Assembly: GCA_033856235.1 (NCBI GenBank)
Contig: JAWVFI010000146.1
Coordinates: forward strand, 1 to 64,000
DNA: 64,000 bases
Direction: 5' to 3'
Source of the DNA: DASXRU01 sp033856235
GTDB lineage: Bacteria > Acidobacteriota > Blastocatellia > Pyrinomonadales > Pyrinomonadaceae
Shown: piece after piece, positions 25,324-33,479 of the stretch
Layout: each line of letters begins with the position of its first letter
Numbering within the stretch: position 1 is the stretch's first letter
Notes under the pieces: model-generated
Seen by the model: only the letters and a program-made list of their open reading frames with translations
The model's database searches: none
Told to the model about the DNA's origin: nothing
Program-made: the position numbers and the translations under genes

Positions 25324-26683
25324 TAGTCGGCGCATCCAGTACATCGTGTCGCGTAATAATGCCCGTGATCCGTCCGTACTCTTCCACCAACACCGCCTGA
25401 TGTGTCTGCAGCTTACTCGTTACTTCGCTAATGCTCGTATCCACATCGACGGTGGGAAAACTTTCGTCCATCACTTCACTGACGGTCGCCTCCAGCAGCT
25501 CGCGATTACGCAGCACCTTCGAGAGCACGCGGCTTTCGCGCATCGATCCCACGGACCTGCCGTCCTCAATGACCGGGATCTGCGTGACACTCATCTCGCT
25601 CATGGTCGCCAGGGCGTCGGCAATCCGAGTTCCGGGGGTCACCGAAATCAGCGTTGCCGGTCCCTGTGCTCCCTTGGTCTCGCTGATCAACCCGGCCGTA
25701 ATTTTCTGCGGCTCCAGCAATCGCTTCTCTTTCATCCATTCATCCGAATGATGCTTCGTCAAATAGTGTTCGCCCGTGTCACAAATAATAAAGACCACCA
25801 CGGCATTCTCATCCAGATCGCGCGCCACACTTAAAGCCGCCGCCAGGTTTGTTCCCGACGAGCCGCCGCAAAAAATTCCTTCCGTGCGGCCCAGTTGGCG
25901 AGAGAGCTCAAACGACTCGCGATCGGTGACGTTGATGACTTCGTCCACGTATTGCAGTTGCGCATTTGGCGGCAGCACTTCCTGCCCGATGCCTTCGACC
26001 AGATAGGGAGTCGTTTCCTGGATTTTTCCCGTGTCCTTATATGTCTTGTAGATCGAACCATACGGGTCGGCGCCGACAATCCGGATGTTCGGGTTCTTTT
26101 CTTTCAAGAACCTGCCGGTGCCGGAAATCGTTCCCCCGGTGCCGATGCCGGAGACAAAGTGCGTGATCTTGCCGTCCGTCTGTTCCCAGATCTCCGGGCC
26201 CGTGGTGCGATAGTGCGCGTCGGGATTTGCCGGATGTGAGTACTGATCGGGATAAAAGGAGTTGGGCGTCTCGGCCGCAATGCGCCGCGCAGTTGAAACA
26301 TAGTGATCGCGAGTCCCCGGCTTGGCGGACACGGGCGTAATCACGACATCGGCGCCAAGGGCTTTGAGGTAACGCGACTTTTCCACCGAAGCTTTATCGG
26401 TCATGACAAAAATGCATTTGTATCCCTTAACGGCCGCGGCCAGGGCCAGGCCGATGCCCGTGTTGCCCGACGTCGCCTCGACGATGGTGCCACCCGGTTT
26501 CAGGGTCCCGGCTTTCTCCGCGAATTCAATCATGGAAATCCCTATGCGGTCCTTTACCGAGAAGCCGGGATTCAAGTTCTCCATTTTTGCGAGCACGGTT
26601 GCTTTCACACCCTTGGTCATGCGCGAGAGTTTCACCAGGGGCGTGTGCCCAATCAGACCCAGCACGTTCTCGTAGTAATTCAT
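25316..26683 (-). CDS. Cystathionine beta-synthase with C-terminal CBS domains
   Basis: PLP enzyme joining serine (or an activated serine) and homocysteine or sulfide, i.e. cystathionine beta-synthase or a related cysteine synthase. Start chosen at ATG 26683 (455 aa, MNYYENVLGLIGHTPLVKL); 51 upstream in-frame codons translate a REP repeat and are excluded. Motifs: GFSVKDRIG (PLP lysine), IVEATSGNTGIGLALAAA, TDKASVEKSRYLKALGADVV, FVSGIGTGGTISGTGRFL, and GGSSGTNLAAAL. Residues about 330-455 carry two CBS domains (SVTPGTRIADALATMSEMSV, ESFPTVDVDTSISEVTSKLQ) that usually sense adenosyl ligands. The stop codon lies within the repeat at 25219-25323. Confidence 0.93.
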   Translation of the reverse strand: MNYYENVLGLIGHTPLVKLSRMTKGVKATVLAKMENLNPGFSVKDRIGISMIEFAEKAGTLKPGGTIVEATSGNTGIGLALAAAVKGYKCIFVMTDKASVEKSRYLKALGADVVITPVSAKPGTRDHYVSTARRIAAETPNSFYPDQYSHPANPDAHYRTTGPEIWEQTDGKITHFVSGIGTGGTISGTGRFLKEKNPNIRIVGADPYGSIYKTYKDTGKIQETTPYLVEGIGQEVLPPNAQLQYVDEVINVTDRESFELSRQLGRTEGIFCGGSSGTNLAAALSVARDLDENAVVVFIICDTGEHYLTKHHSDEWMKEKRLLEPQKITAGLISETKGAQGPATLISVTPGTRIADALATMSEMSVTQIPVIEDGRSVGSMRESRVLSKVLRNRELLEATVSEVMDESFPTVDVDTSISEVTSKLQTHQAVLVEEYGRITGIITRHDVLDAPTTL

Positions 26684-26755
26684 TTGCCTGTTAGCCTTCG
26701 ATCTTTTGATCTCGATGTAGGGATTACCGCACAAATGTATCAGATAAAAGACGAT

Positions 26756-26785
26756 GTCAGAACCGCCTGCGGTAGCGGGCGGTTT
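26756..26785. repeat. REP-family copy upstream of the CBS gene
   Basis: Single copy GTCAGAACCGCCTGCGGTAG (26756-26775, continuing CGGGCGGTT). In the antisense reading it gives the PPATAGGSD peptide string also produced by other copies, a useful marker for spurious N-terminal extensions here. Confidence 0.85.
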
Positions 26786-26847
26786 AACTAACCCTGCAGC
26801 CTTGGGAAAAATCAGCAGCGCGTTCGAAGCGAACAACTGACAATGTC

Positions 26848-27017
26848 TAAGGCCTTCGTTCGTTCGTGTCTTTTTAGTGAGCTTCGAGGGCGTTCGTGGA
26901 CCGTGGGCTTATGATTCGAAGTCATACTATTCACAAATCACACGAAACTCACTAACAACACGAAAAGAAATCTTATGCAAAGCCATCAAACCGCTCGCTA
27001 CCGCAAGCGGTTCTGAC
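26848..27017. repeat. TTCGTGT-type inverted repeat and a REP copy
   Basis: TCGTTCGTGTCTTTTTAGTG around 26858-26880 pairs with CACTAACAACACGAAAAGAA at 26950-26970, a quasi-periodic inverted repeat. A degenerate REP copy follows (AAACCGCTCGCTACCGCAAG, 26988-27007, continuing CGGTTCTGAC) and overlaps the 3' end of the SGNH hydrolase gene, supplying its TAG stop. No gene lies in 26837-26997. Confidence 0.75.
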
Positions 27018-28272
27018 GGCATAGGTCCTGAGCGATCATCTCACCAGCTACGCGATGCCCCAACTGGTTCCAGTGACCGTATCCGATGTTACCGGGAAAA
27101 CCATGCAGAAAAGCCTGGTTCTGATCTGCGTACGACTGCAGCGCCGGAGCCAGCGTTATGACCGGAATGTTTTCCGCCCGGCAGAAACTCTCTATCCGTT
27201 TATCGGGATAGAAAAGATCCGGCACGCCCAAGCGGCGCTGGAAACCCTGCCGCACTTCCTGGTTAGGATAAACCTGTATTCCATTACTCAATGTCACAAC
27301 CAGGAAGGCGGCATTATGACTCTGCACCTCGTCGCGCATCGCGGTCATTAACGCTTCGGTGACTTGCCATGCATTCTGCCAGACGTCACTCGCAGGTTCG
27401 CGATAGATGACATTATCGACTCCTAGTTCGTCTTCCGAAGCCACTGCCGCGGGAGGACTCGCTTGCATCACCTGGGTCACAACCGGGGCCGCGCGCTTTG
27501 CAGTGAGCCAGATTTTCAACTTTAGCTGCGCGCGCTCAATCGCCTGCACCACACGCAAATGGTCTTCGAACCAGCGACCCACGCCGGCGATTGCTGACTG
27601 GCGCCATTGAAACGTCCGCGTTCTCTTGAATGAATCATCGAGCGTTAGTTTGCCATCCTGGAGCGTGAAGTATGGAATGCGGTTTGTCTTCTTCAAGACA
27701 CGCACATTGTCGCTGATGTCATTGTTCGTGGTAACGGTCAACACAACCAGGTCGGGGGAGTATTTCCAGACTTGTTCGCGCAGCGTGATTAACTCCTGGG
27801 CCGTACCGTAGCCGGAGACCCCAAAGTTAATGACCTCGATCGCTTTCCCGCCAGCGCCGCCGCACTCCTGAAGTTTCCTTTCCATAATCACCCAGAAAGC
27901 GTCCTTCATATCAACGGGAAACGCCTCTGGATACGAGTCGCCCACTAGCGCAATCCTGAATGTCCCCGGTGGTTTGGCGAACGGATGCTCGCGATCGCGC
28001 AGGCCGTCACTGTTAATGGAAACGAATGCCTTCCCTTCCTTCATGTACCAGCCTTCCTTGCCGGGGCGCAGCGCATAACCGCGCGTTGCGTCGGGCTGGT
28101 AGAATTCAGGATAAGAAAAGCCCGCGACGCGCAACATGACTTCGGCGAGCAAGGCGCCGATCAGAAGACCAAATAGAACCAGCAGCAACTTTCCCGCGAG
28201 CGCCTTCAAGCGGCCGGGCTTCCCGGCAACGGATGTCTGTTGCACGACGTCGTTCTGGGGCGTTGGATTCAT
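26998..28272 (-). CDS. Membrane-anchored SGNH/GDSL hydrolase family protein
   Basis: A 424-aa protein with one N-terminal membrane segment (LLLVLFGLLIGALLAEVMLR, about residues 29-48) and an SGNH-hydrolase-like domain outside the membrane. Block I is FRIALVGDSYPEAFPV (nucleophile Ser, about residue 113), block II has INFGVSGYGTAQE (Gly), block III has VVLTVTTNNDISDN (Asn), and a C-terminal GYGHWNQLGHRVAGEMIA holds the histidine. Proteins of this layout often modify envelope polysaccharide or acetyl groups (inference). The last residues RQNRLR and the stop come from a REP copy. It lies near a GT4 glycosyltransferase. Confidence 0.83.
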   Translation of the reverse strand: MNPTPQNDVVQQTSVAGKPGRLKALAGKLLLVLFGLLIGALLAEVMLRVAGFSYPEFYQPDATRGYALRPGKEGWYMKEGKAFVSINSDGLRDREHPFAKPPGTFRIALVGDSYPEAFPVDMKDAFWVIMERKLQECGGAGGKAIEVINFGVSGYGTAQELITLREQVWKYSPDLVVLTVTTNNDISDNVRVLKKTNRIPYFTLQDGKLTLDDSFKRTRTFQWRQSAIAGVGRWFEDHLRVVQAIERAQLKLKIWLTAKRAAPVVTQVMQASPPAAVASEDELGVDNVIYREPASDVWQNAWQVTEALMTAMRDEVQSHNAAFLVVTLSNGIQVYPNQEVRQGFQRRLGVPDLFYPDKRIESFCRAENIPVITLAPALQSYADQNQAFLHGFPGNIGYGHWNQLGHRVAGEMIAQDLCRQNRLR

Positions 28273-28426
28273 GATCGTTGCGTCAGAAGCGCGGCGCTCT
28301 CATCGTGTTAGGTAAGACGAAACTGAGAGCTTATATTTGATGGCCGGCTTATTCAAATTCCGCCGCTGGGGCTAGTCGTTCCTTGGGACCCTTTGACCGT
28401 TGTGGATGAGAGGCGAACGCTCTTCA

Positions 28427-28676
28427 GCCGCGTTAACGCGGCTTTCCCGCAGGGTTACTAGACCCGGCGTTTTACGCCGGGGACACCAACGGCCAGATGA
28501 GCGAGAGCCCGTTTCAACGGGCTTCGGGAAACGCTTTAGCATCCAGATGATCAAAAGCACGCTGAAGCGCGCTAACTGATAAAAGGCCGCCTCTGTCCCC
28601 AGCGCTACAAGCGCTGGGCTATCAACCCTTCGGGAAAGCGGTCTGGAGACCGCTCGCAGCGCCACAGGTAGCGCAA
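28427..28676. repeat. Cluster of consecutive hairpins in the 488-bp gap 28273-28760
   Basis: Successive short palindromes occur: GCCGCGTTAACGCGGC, CCCGGCGTTTTACGCCGGG, AGCCCGTTTCAACGGGCT, AGCACGCTGAAGCGCGCT, CCCAGCGCTACAAGCGCTGG and GCGGTCTGGAGACCGC. They fill most of the gap between divergent SGNH and GT4 genes. Open reading frames on the minus strand across here look like by-products of the repeats. Similar modules appear at 42836-43016 and 51771-51983. Confidence 0.8.
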
Positions 28677-28760
28677 CTACGGAGTGGCTCGGTAAATGAC
28701 TCACAACTAACAACCAGGCCTCCCTCCTCGCGCGTGCCGCAACCTGATATATTCCTACCC

Positions 28761-29870
28761 ATGCGCATACTGATTGGCACGCCCGAGCAAGGAGCCCACG
28801 GCGGCCCCGCCGCGTGCGAGCCACCGTTCAATGATGAACTGCGACGGCTGGGCATGGAGGTGGATGAAGAGGTTTACACCTTCGGTACCAATCCTGGCGT
28901 GGTTGGCCGAACCAGACGGGTCCTGCGAACTGTGAGTCGCTTTGCCGATCTGGCAGCCGCGGGCAATTACGATCTGATTCATCTGAATACCTCGTTCGAT
29001 ACTCTCGCACTGTTTCGCGATGTGCCTACCGTACGCAGTCTGAAGGGATCTGGCGCCCGACTCTTTCTCAAGTTTCATGGTTCCGATGCAAGTCTGCTTC
29101 ACACCAGCAATCGCCTGCTGCGATACATGGTCCGTTATCTACTGTCCCGCGCTGATGGCATTGGAGTGCTGTCGTCAGAAGAACGCGCCAATTTTCTCCG
29201 CGCCGGAGTTCCCGCCGCTAAAGTTTTTCAGGTCAAGAACGTGGTAGCGCCCAGCGTGGTCCCCGGAACTACTCAATTCGCGGCGCAACTGAAAGTTGCC
29301 AGCGACACGCCACTGCTGCTCTTCATTGGCCGCTTCATTCCCGCGAAAGGATTGTTGGATTGTATTAAGGCCTGCAAACTACTCTTCGATAACCAGCATG
29401 ATTTCCTGCTGCTGTGCGTGGGCGATGGCCCCTCGCTTCCGGCAGCCAAGGCCACAGTGGACGAATTGGGTTTGGGATCAAGGGTGCGGTTTTTCGGTTA
29501 TATTCCCGAGACGGAAGCCGCGAAATTCTATGCCAACAGCACTATGCTGCTCTTCCCCACTTATCACTACGAAGGCTTCCCCATGGTCATCTTCAATGCC
29601 GCCGCCGCCGGCCTGCCAATTCTAACCACCCGAATCCGCGCCGCCGCCGACTTTCTGACAGAGCCCGACAACTGCCTCTGGGTAGAACCAAAAAGACCAG
29701 ACCTCCTGGCTGAAAAGATTTCAAAGTTGATAAGTGATTCTGATTTGCGAAACAGGATGGCTGAGAACAACAAAGCGCTGGGCGCGCAACTCTCCGCCGA
29801 GATTGTCACCAGCGAGTATCTGGAAATTTATCGGGAGATAGTCAAGCCGAGCATGGACCATCGACGATAG
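28761..29870 (+). CDS. Family 4 glycosyltransferase
   Basis: A 369-aa GT-B glycosyltransferase (ATG 28761; a GTG at 28734 would add nine residues). The N-terminal half is MRILIGTPEQGAHGGPAACE with NYDLIHLNTSFDTLALFRDV and LKFHGSDASLL. The donor-binding half has LLLFIGRFIPAKGLLDCI, FLLLCVGDGPSLPAAKATV, VRFFGYIPETEAAKFYANST, and the GT4 EX7E-type segment YEGFPMVIFNAAAAGLPILT. It probably adds a sugar to an envelope or exopolysaccharide acceptor. The final SMDHRR and TAG stop lie in the left arm of an inverted repeat. It is followed by tRNA-Met. Confidence 0.9.
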   Translation: MRILIGTPEQGAHGGPAACEPPFNDELRRLGMEVDEEVYTFGTNPGVVGRTRRVLRTVSRFADLAAAGNYDLIHLNTSFDTLALFRDVPTVRSLKGSGARLFLKFHGSDASLLHTSNRLLRYMVRYLLSRADGIGVLSSEERANFLRAGVPAAKVFQVKNVVAPSVVPGTTQFAAQLKVASDTPLLLFIGRFIPAKGLLDCIKACKLLFDNQHDFLLLCVGDGPSLPAAKATVDELGLGSRVRFFGYIPETEAAKFYANSTMLLFPTYHYEGFPMVIFNAAAAGLPILTTRIRAAADFLTEPDNCLWVEPKRPDLLAEKISKLISDSDLRNRMAENNKALGAQLSAEIVTSEYLEIYREIVKPSMDHRR

Positions 29871-29913
29871 ACGATGCAGGCTAACTATCGTCAATGGTCC
29901 ATGGTCTATGGTC
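29852..29913. repeat. CATGGACCATCGACGATAG inverted repeat at the end of the GT4 gene
   Basis: CATGGACCATCGACGATAG (29852-29870) pairs with CTATCGTCAATGGTCCATGG (29884-29903). The left arm ends exactly with the TAG stop codon of the glycosyltransferase. It could work as a 3'-end hairpin ahead of the tRNA promoter. Confidence 0.85.
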
Positions 29914-29920
29914 TGACCGC

Positions 29921-29948
29921 TTGACCTTCACAACCTCACTCTTATAAT
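29921..29948 (+). promoter_or_regulatory. Sigma70-type promoter of the tRNA-Met gene
   Basis: TTGACC (29921-29926) and TATAAT (29943-29948) are 16 bp apart, close to the vegetative consensus, with the tRNA starting 14 bases past the -10 box. Confidence 0.8.
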
Positions 29949-29961
29949 GAATTTCCAACGT

Positions 29962-30038
29962 GGCGGGGTAGCTCAGATGGTTAGAGCGTGGGATTCATAA
30001 CCCCAAGGTCGGCAGTTCGATCCTGCCCCCCGCTACCA
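29962..30038 (+). tRNA. tRNA-Met (anticodon CAT)
   Basis: A complete cloverleaf of 77 bases: acceptor GGCGGGG with CCCCGCT (one G-U pair at the tip), D arm GCTC/GAGC, anticodon loop TTCATAA giving CAT, T arm GGCAG-TTCGATC-CTGCC, discriminator A and encoded CCA. There is an A-C mismatch at the loop end of the anticodon stem. CAT anticodons belong to elongator Met, initiator Met or, after lysidine modification, Ile. The initiator's three G-C pairs in the anticodon stem are not fully present, so elongator Met is preferred; the Ile2 option cannot be fully excluded by eye. Confidence 0.93.
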
Positions 30039-30100
30039 CTTGTACAGTGATCAGTTAATAGAACGGCGGGATTTCCCGGAGAGTTCTCGGCAAACACAGA

Positions 30101-30135
30101 AAACCCCTGAGTTACGTCGCGAAACTCAGGGGTTT
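30101..30135 (-). terminator. Stem-loop terminator
   Basis: AAACCCCTGAGTT and AACTCAGGGGTTT form a 13-bp perfect stem with a nine-base loop. On the minus strand it is followed by TTTTCTGTGTTT and comes just after the small secreted-protein gene; it may also stop transcripts from the tRNA on the plus strand. Confidence 0.75.
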
Positions 30136-30157
30136 GAGGTGTTCGCCGGGACCGGAA

Positions 30158-30367
30158 TTACGTGTTGCTGTTTGACATCACTTTTGGATGAAGGTGGCGC
30201 CTGTGCCTACGGTGTTTCGGGTGCCTTCTTCGGGCACTACTCCTCTTGGCGCTCTTGTCTTGCCCCATTCCACGGGACGAGTTGTCATTCATGTTCTGAG
30301 CTGAACCGACCAGGGGCAAGCCCAAGGCGAAAATGAACAGGACGGCGATGGTTAATATTCTTTTCAC
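30158..30367 (-). CDS. Small secreted basic Arg/His-rich protein
   Basis: A 69-aa protein with a textbook signal peptide (MKRILTIAVLFIFALGLPLV, cleavage after VGSAQ) and a mature part rich in Arg, His, Lys and Ser (SARRRHPKHRRHRRHLHPKV). It starts at GTG 30367 with AAGGGGA six bases upstream. A terminator hairpin follows. The basic, histidine-rich mature peptide could bind metal or polyanions at the cell surface; this is inference, and no family is recognised. Confidence 0.72.
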   Translation of the reverse strand: MKRILTIAVLFIFALGLPLVGSAQNMNDNSSRGMGQDKSAKRSSARRRHPKHRRHRRHLHPKVMSNSNT

Positions 30368-30452
30368 AGTTTCCCCTTATCCGAGTCTAATTTGTAAGAG
30401 CATGAAGCTTGTATTCCTAAATAGCAGCGGAGTCAAGGCTGACAGGCGCAAG

Positions 30453-33110
30453 TCATTGTCGTGCGATTATCCAAGGCTGCGGTTCAAATTCCCGACGATA
30501 AAAAACCCGGGGATGCTGAATCTCGTTTTCCGGCTGTAACCGATGTGTTGCCGAACTCATTTGCCCACGCTTTGATCCTTGTTCCTGCGCACGCAGTTGC
30601 TCTTGCAATTGAGGCACGCGCCGGGTGGCGTAGTCCAACCATTCGCGGACATCGATCGCTTTGTCGTGTGAGACGTCCACCTCCGGACTCTTGAGTCCCT
30701 CCCTAATCAACACATCAGTCAGAAATCCATGATGAAGTTCCCTGTTTTCCTGCGCTTCCTCATAACTCTGCGCGGCGGTCAGGATGTACATTCCTTTTTC
30801 ATATGCTAACTGTGCCAGGCCCTTTGAGTTCATCGGACCTTGGCGCGGATCCTTCGCCGCGAGGATCTGACCTGATTGGCACGAATCAAGTATTAGAAGT
30901 AAGCGACCGGCATCGAGTGGCCTTAGAGCCAGCTCAAGGTCTTTATCGGTAATGCTATGGGCTTTGACAATCTTCAAGGACGCTGCGGTAAGCTCATTAC
31001 AGCGCCCCCTACTGATGCCCAGATCAGACGGCACCAAGTAGAACCTATCCCCCTGGGCCACACCATGGCCTGCGAAGAAGATGACAACTGTATCTTCCGG
31101 TTTGACCTTGATTGCCAACTGGGCCAGCTCATTCAGGATGTTGGCCCGGGTCGCCCGCTCGTCGTATAACGGCACGACTTTGATATTCTCAGGAGGCAGT
31201 CCGAGTCTCCTCTGTTGGTGCGCAAACTCCGTCGCGAAGGTTTCGGCGTCCGCCCGCGCGTAATTCAACTTGCAGTCAGAGTCCGCGTAAGCATTAATTC
31301 CAATGGCCACTATGTAAGTTATGGCGTCGTGCTTCTCCGTTCCCATGATCTCCACGGGTGCGGCATCTACGCTTTTGATGTTGTCATGATTGAACGCGTA
31401 CGCGGTGAACTCGTTCTTCCCGGCGATGATGGGAACCGTAGCCTCGCAGCTTACTCGGCGCGGGGCATTGGGTCGTGGCGCGAGAAGTTGTTGACAATGA
31501 TCCTGGGGGCCGAGTTTGAAGGCATTTCCTTGCCACAGCTTGACGAGGGAGCCGTTTCTAAATAAGCGTAAGTCCTCCGCTCCACTGCCTAACGGCATCA
31601 ATCTGCTCCGCGATGGTTGTCTGCGTTTGCGTCCGGTGCTTTCAGCTTGAGGATTAGGCTGAGCGATTAGACCGCGCGACTCTTCGACCTCGATCCTTAG
31701 CGTCGCATTCTGCACTGCGGAGGACCCTTTCTGGGACGATACAAACTTTACCGACGGCTGGCGACGATCAAGCTGCGCAATTTTACTAGACGCAGTTGGC
31801 CGCTGGCCTGACGTAATCTCCCCGAGCAGGCCAGGATGATAGAACTCACTGAAAAATGCTTCAACCGGAGCGTAGTCGAACGTATTGTTGTTGAATCTCC
31901 AAATGATCTTGTTCCAAGCGGCGGGTGAGCCGTCAAACAACCCGTCGGGGGTGACCACCAACCAATCATTCTCGTCGAGTGCGATCAAGCTGCAGGCCAG
32001 AACTCCGCCTCGCAATCTGATGAGATTTATGATCCCATTCTTCCCCAATTCCACTTTAAGTCCGCCGTTCATTGCCGTCGAGATGTGTTCGTTTCCTCTA
32101 GCTAGTGAAGCGTGGTTCTTGAATGTAAATAATTCTTGATTCGTGTTGAGGTTCCAAAGCTTGATCGTGCTATCTACGCCTCCGTAGGCGAGGAGACTAT
32201 TGTCAGGGGAAAACGCGACTGTCTTAACATTCTTAGTGAGATCAGGAAGTCGTTGTTGTTCCTGTCCGGTGTCGACACTTATTAATCTAACAGCCTTCCC
32301 GTCGCTGGAAGCTAGTGTCTTCCCATCCGGCCTAAGACCAATCGCTACAATGGCACCCTTCGTTGAAAACATTATTCGACTGGAGCCACTTTCCAGGTTC
32401 CACAGTCTTGCCGTGCCGTCGGCGCTGCCACTGGCTAACGTCTTTCCGTCCTTTCGAAACGAAACTGACCAAACCCAAGAGGTATGTCCTGTAAAGCTCC
32501 TCAATTCCAGTCGGCGTGCTACATCCCACAACCTTACGGCATTGTCCCGGCCACCGCTTGCCAGCGTCTTCCCATCGGGACTGAACGCTACCGAGGTAAC
32601 ACCGCCGGAATGCGCGTTGAGCGTCCGCAATTCTCTTCCGCTCGCTACTTCCCAGAGTTGTATGGTTCCGTCAGTGTTACCGGATGCTAACGTCTTACCG
32701 TCGGGACTAAATGCGACGGACCAAAACCGATCACCTCCTTGAATTGTGAGAATTTCGTTTCCAGAGGCAGTGTCCCACAACCTGATGAATCGGCCGTCAG
32801 TGCCTGCGATAGTCTTCCCCTCTGGGCCAAAGGCAATTTGCAAGATCGACAAGCCGTGTCCCGCCAGTGTTCGCAACTCGCGACCGGTCGCCACTTCCCA
32901 TAGCTTGATCGTCCCGTCATCGACACCAGCGTCGCTGGCACTCGCTAGCAGTCGACTCTCAGGACTAAACACGACTGACCAAACATACGAGGTGTGCTCC
33001 GTCTGCACAACGAGCTCGGGCGTATCCGCCAACTCAGGCTTCTGGGCGAAGACAACAACAGAAGGAAGCAAAAGCAACAACCCGATACTGAGCAGAAAGC
33101 GAATCTGCAT
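30453..33110 (-). CDS. Exported WD40-repeat protein with C-terminal caspase-like domain
   Basis: An 885-aa protein (ATG 33110) with a signal peptide (MQIRFLLSIGLLLLLPSVVV, ending VFAQ), seven WD40 repeats at about residues 40-330 (SVAFSPDGKTLASG, GTIKLWEVATGREL and variants), a middle region of unknown fold, and a peptidase C14 domain at about 620-800. The caspase dyad is visible: His in VVIFFAGHGVAQGDRFYLVP and Cys in RLLLILDSCQSGQI. In caspase-like proteases these residues cut after basic or acidic residues, and the propeller probably senses a partner. Export is unusual for this architecture. A start at 33173 would place 21 residues before the signal. Neighbours give no operon partner. Confidence 0.9.
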   Translation of the reverse strand: MQIRFLLSIGLLLLLPSVVVFAQKPELADTPELVVQTEHTSYVWSVVFSPESRLLASASDAGVDDGTIKLWEVATGRELRTLAGHGLSILQIAFGPEGKTIAGTDGRFIRLWDTASGNEILTIQGGDRFWSVAFSPDGKTLASGNTDGTIQLWEVASGRELRTLNAHSGGVTSVAFSPDGKTLASGGRDNAVRLWDVARRLELRSFTGHTSWVWSVSFRKDGKTLASGSADGTARLWNLESGSSRIMFSTKGAIVAIGLRPDGKTLASSDGKAVRLISVDTGQEQQRLPDLTKNVKTVAFSPDNSLLAYGGVDSTIKLWNLNTNQELFTFKNHASLARGNEHISTAMNGGLKVELGKNGIINLIRLRGGVLACSLIALDENDWLVVTPDGLFDGSPAAWNKIIWRFNNNTFDYAPVEAFFSEFYHPGLLGEITSGQRPTASSKIAQLDRRQPSVKFVSSQKGSSAVQNATLRIEVEESRGLIAQPNPQAESTGRKRRQPSRSRLMPLGSGAEDLRLFRNGSLVKLWQGNAFKLGPQDHCQQLLAPRPNAPRRVSCEATVPIIAGKNEFTAYAFNHDNIKSVDAAPVEIMGTEKHDAITYIVAIGINAYADSDCKLNYARADAETFATEFAHQQRRLGLPPENIKVVPLYDERATRANILNELAQLAIKVKPEDTVVIFFAGHGVAQGDRFYLVPSDLGISRGRCNELTAASLKIVKAHSITDKDLELALRPLDAGRLLLILDSCQSGQILAAKDPRQGPMNSKGLAQLAYEKGMYILTAAQSYEEAQENRELHHGFLTDVLIREGLKSPEVDVSHDKAIDVREWLDYATRRVPQLQEQLRAQEQGSKRGQMSSATHRLQPENEIQHPRVFYRREFEPQPWIIARQ

Positions 33111-33479
33111 ACCGCATCTGGATCTGTTCAAGTGTTCTTTTTTCCATTGGGCCCCTTGTTCAAGAACTGCCATGTCTCGCAGGATAGCATTTGCCAGTCA
33201 TAAACCCTCGATAGCTTCCTCACGGAGGGAACCTAGCTATCCATTTGATCCCTGCACATCAGGCTGAGGCTTTCCACTTCCGTGGCCCTTAGAATTTTCG
33301 CAGTACCGAAAAGCCTGAGTTCACTCATGTCGAAACGTGAGGAGATGGAAACGCTCACGCTGCTCCATAGTTCCAACCTCCGGTTCCCTATTTAAGCTGG
33401 AAAAGCTTGAGTGCCCGTCGGCACGGGTTGTAGAATCGCTGCCAAAATTTACCCTGCACTCCACTTCGAAAGGACTCCT

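Noticed and set aside
26684..26836. N-terminal extension of the cystathionine beta-synthase
   Set aside because: It translates a REP copy (PPATAGGSD string). The family N-terminus begins at the internal Met.
28372..28855. Minus-strand open frames of 150 and 77 codons in the SGNH-GT4 gap
   Set aside because: They run through the hairpin cluster and into the GT4 gene, and lack recognisable protein patterns or ribosome sites.
29962..30038. Initiator tRNA or tRNA-Ile2 interpretation
   Set aside because: The initiator hallmark of three consecutive G-C pairs at the loop end of the anticodon stem is not met because of an A-C mismatch. Ile2 determinants cannot be confirmed by eye, so elongator Met is kept.
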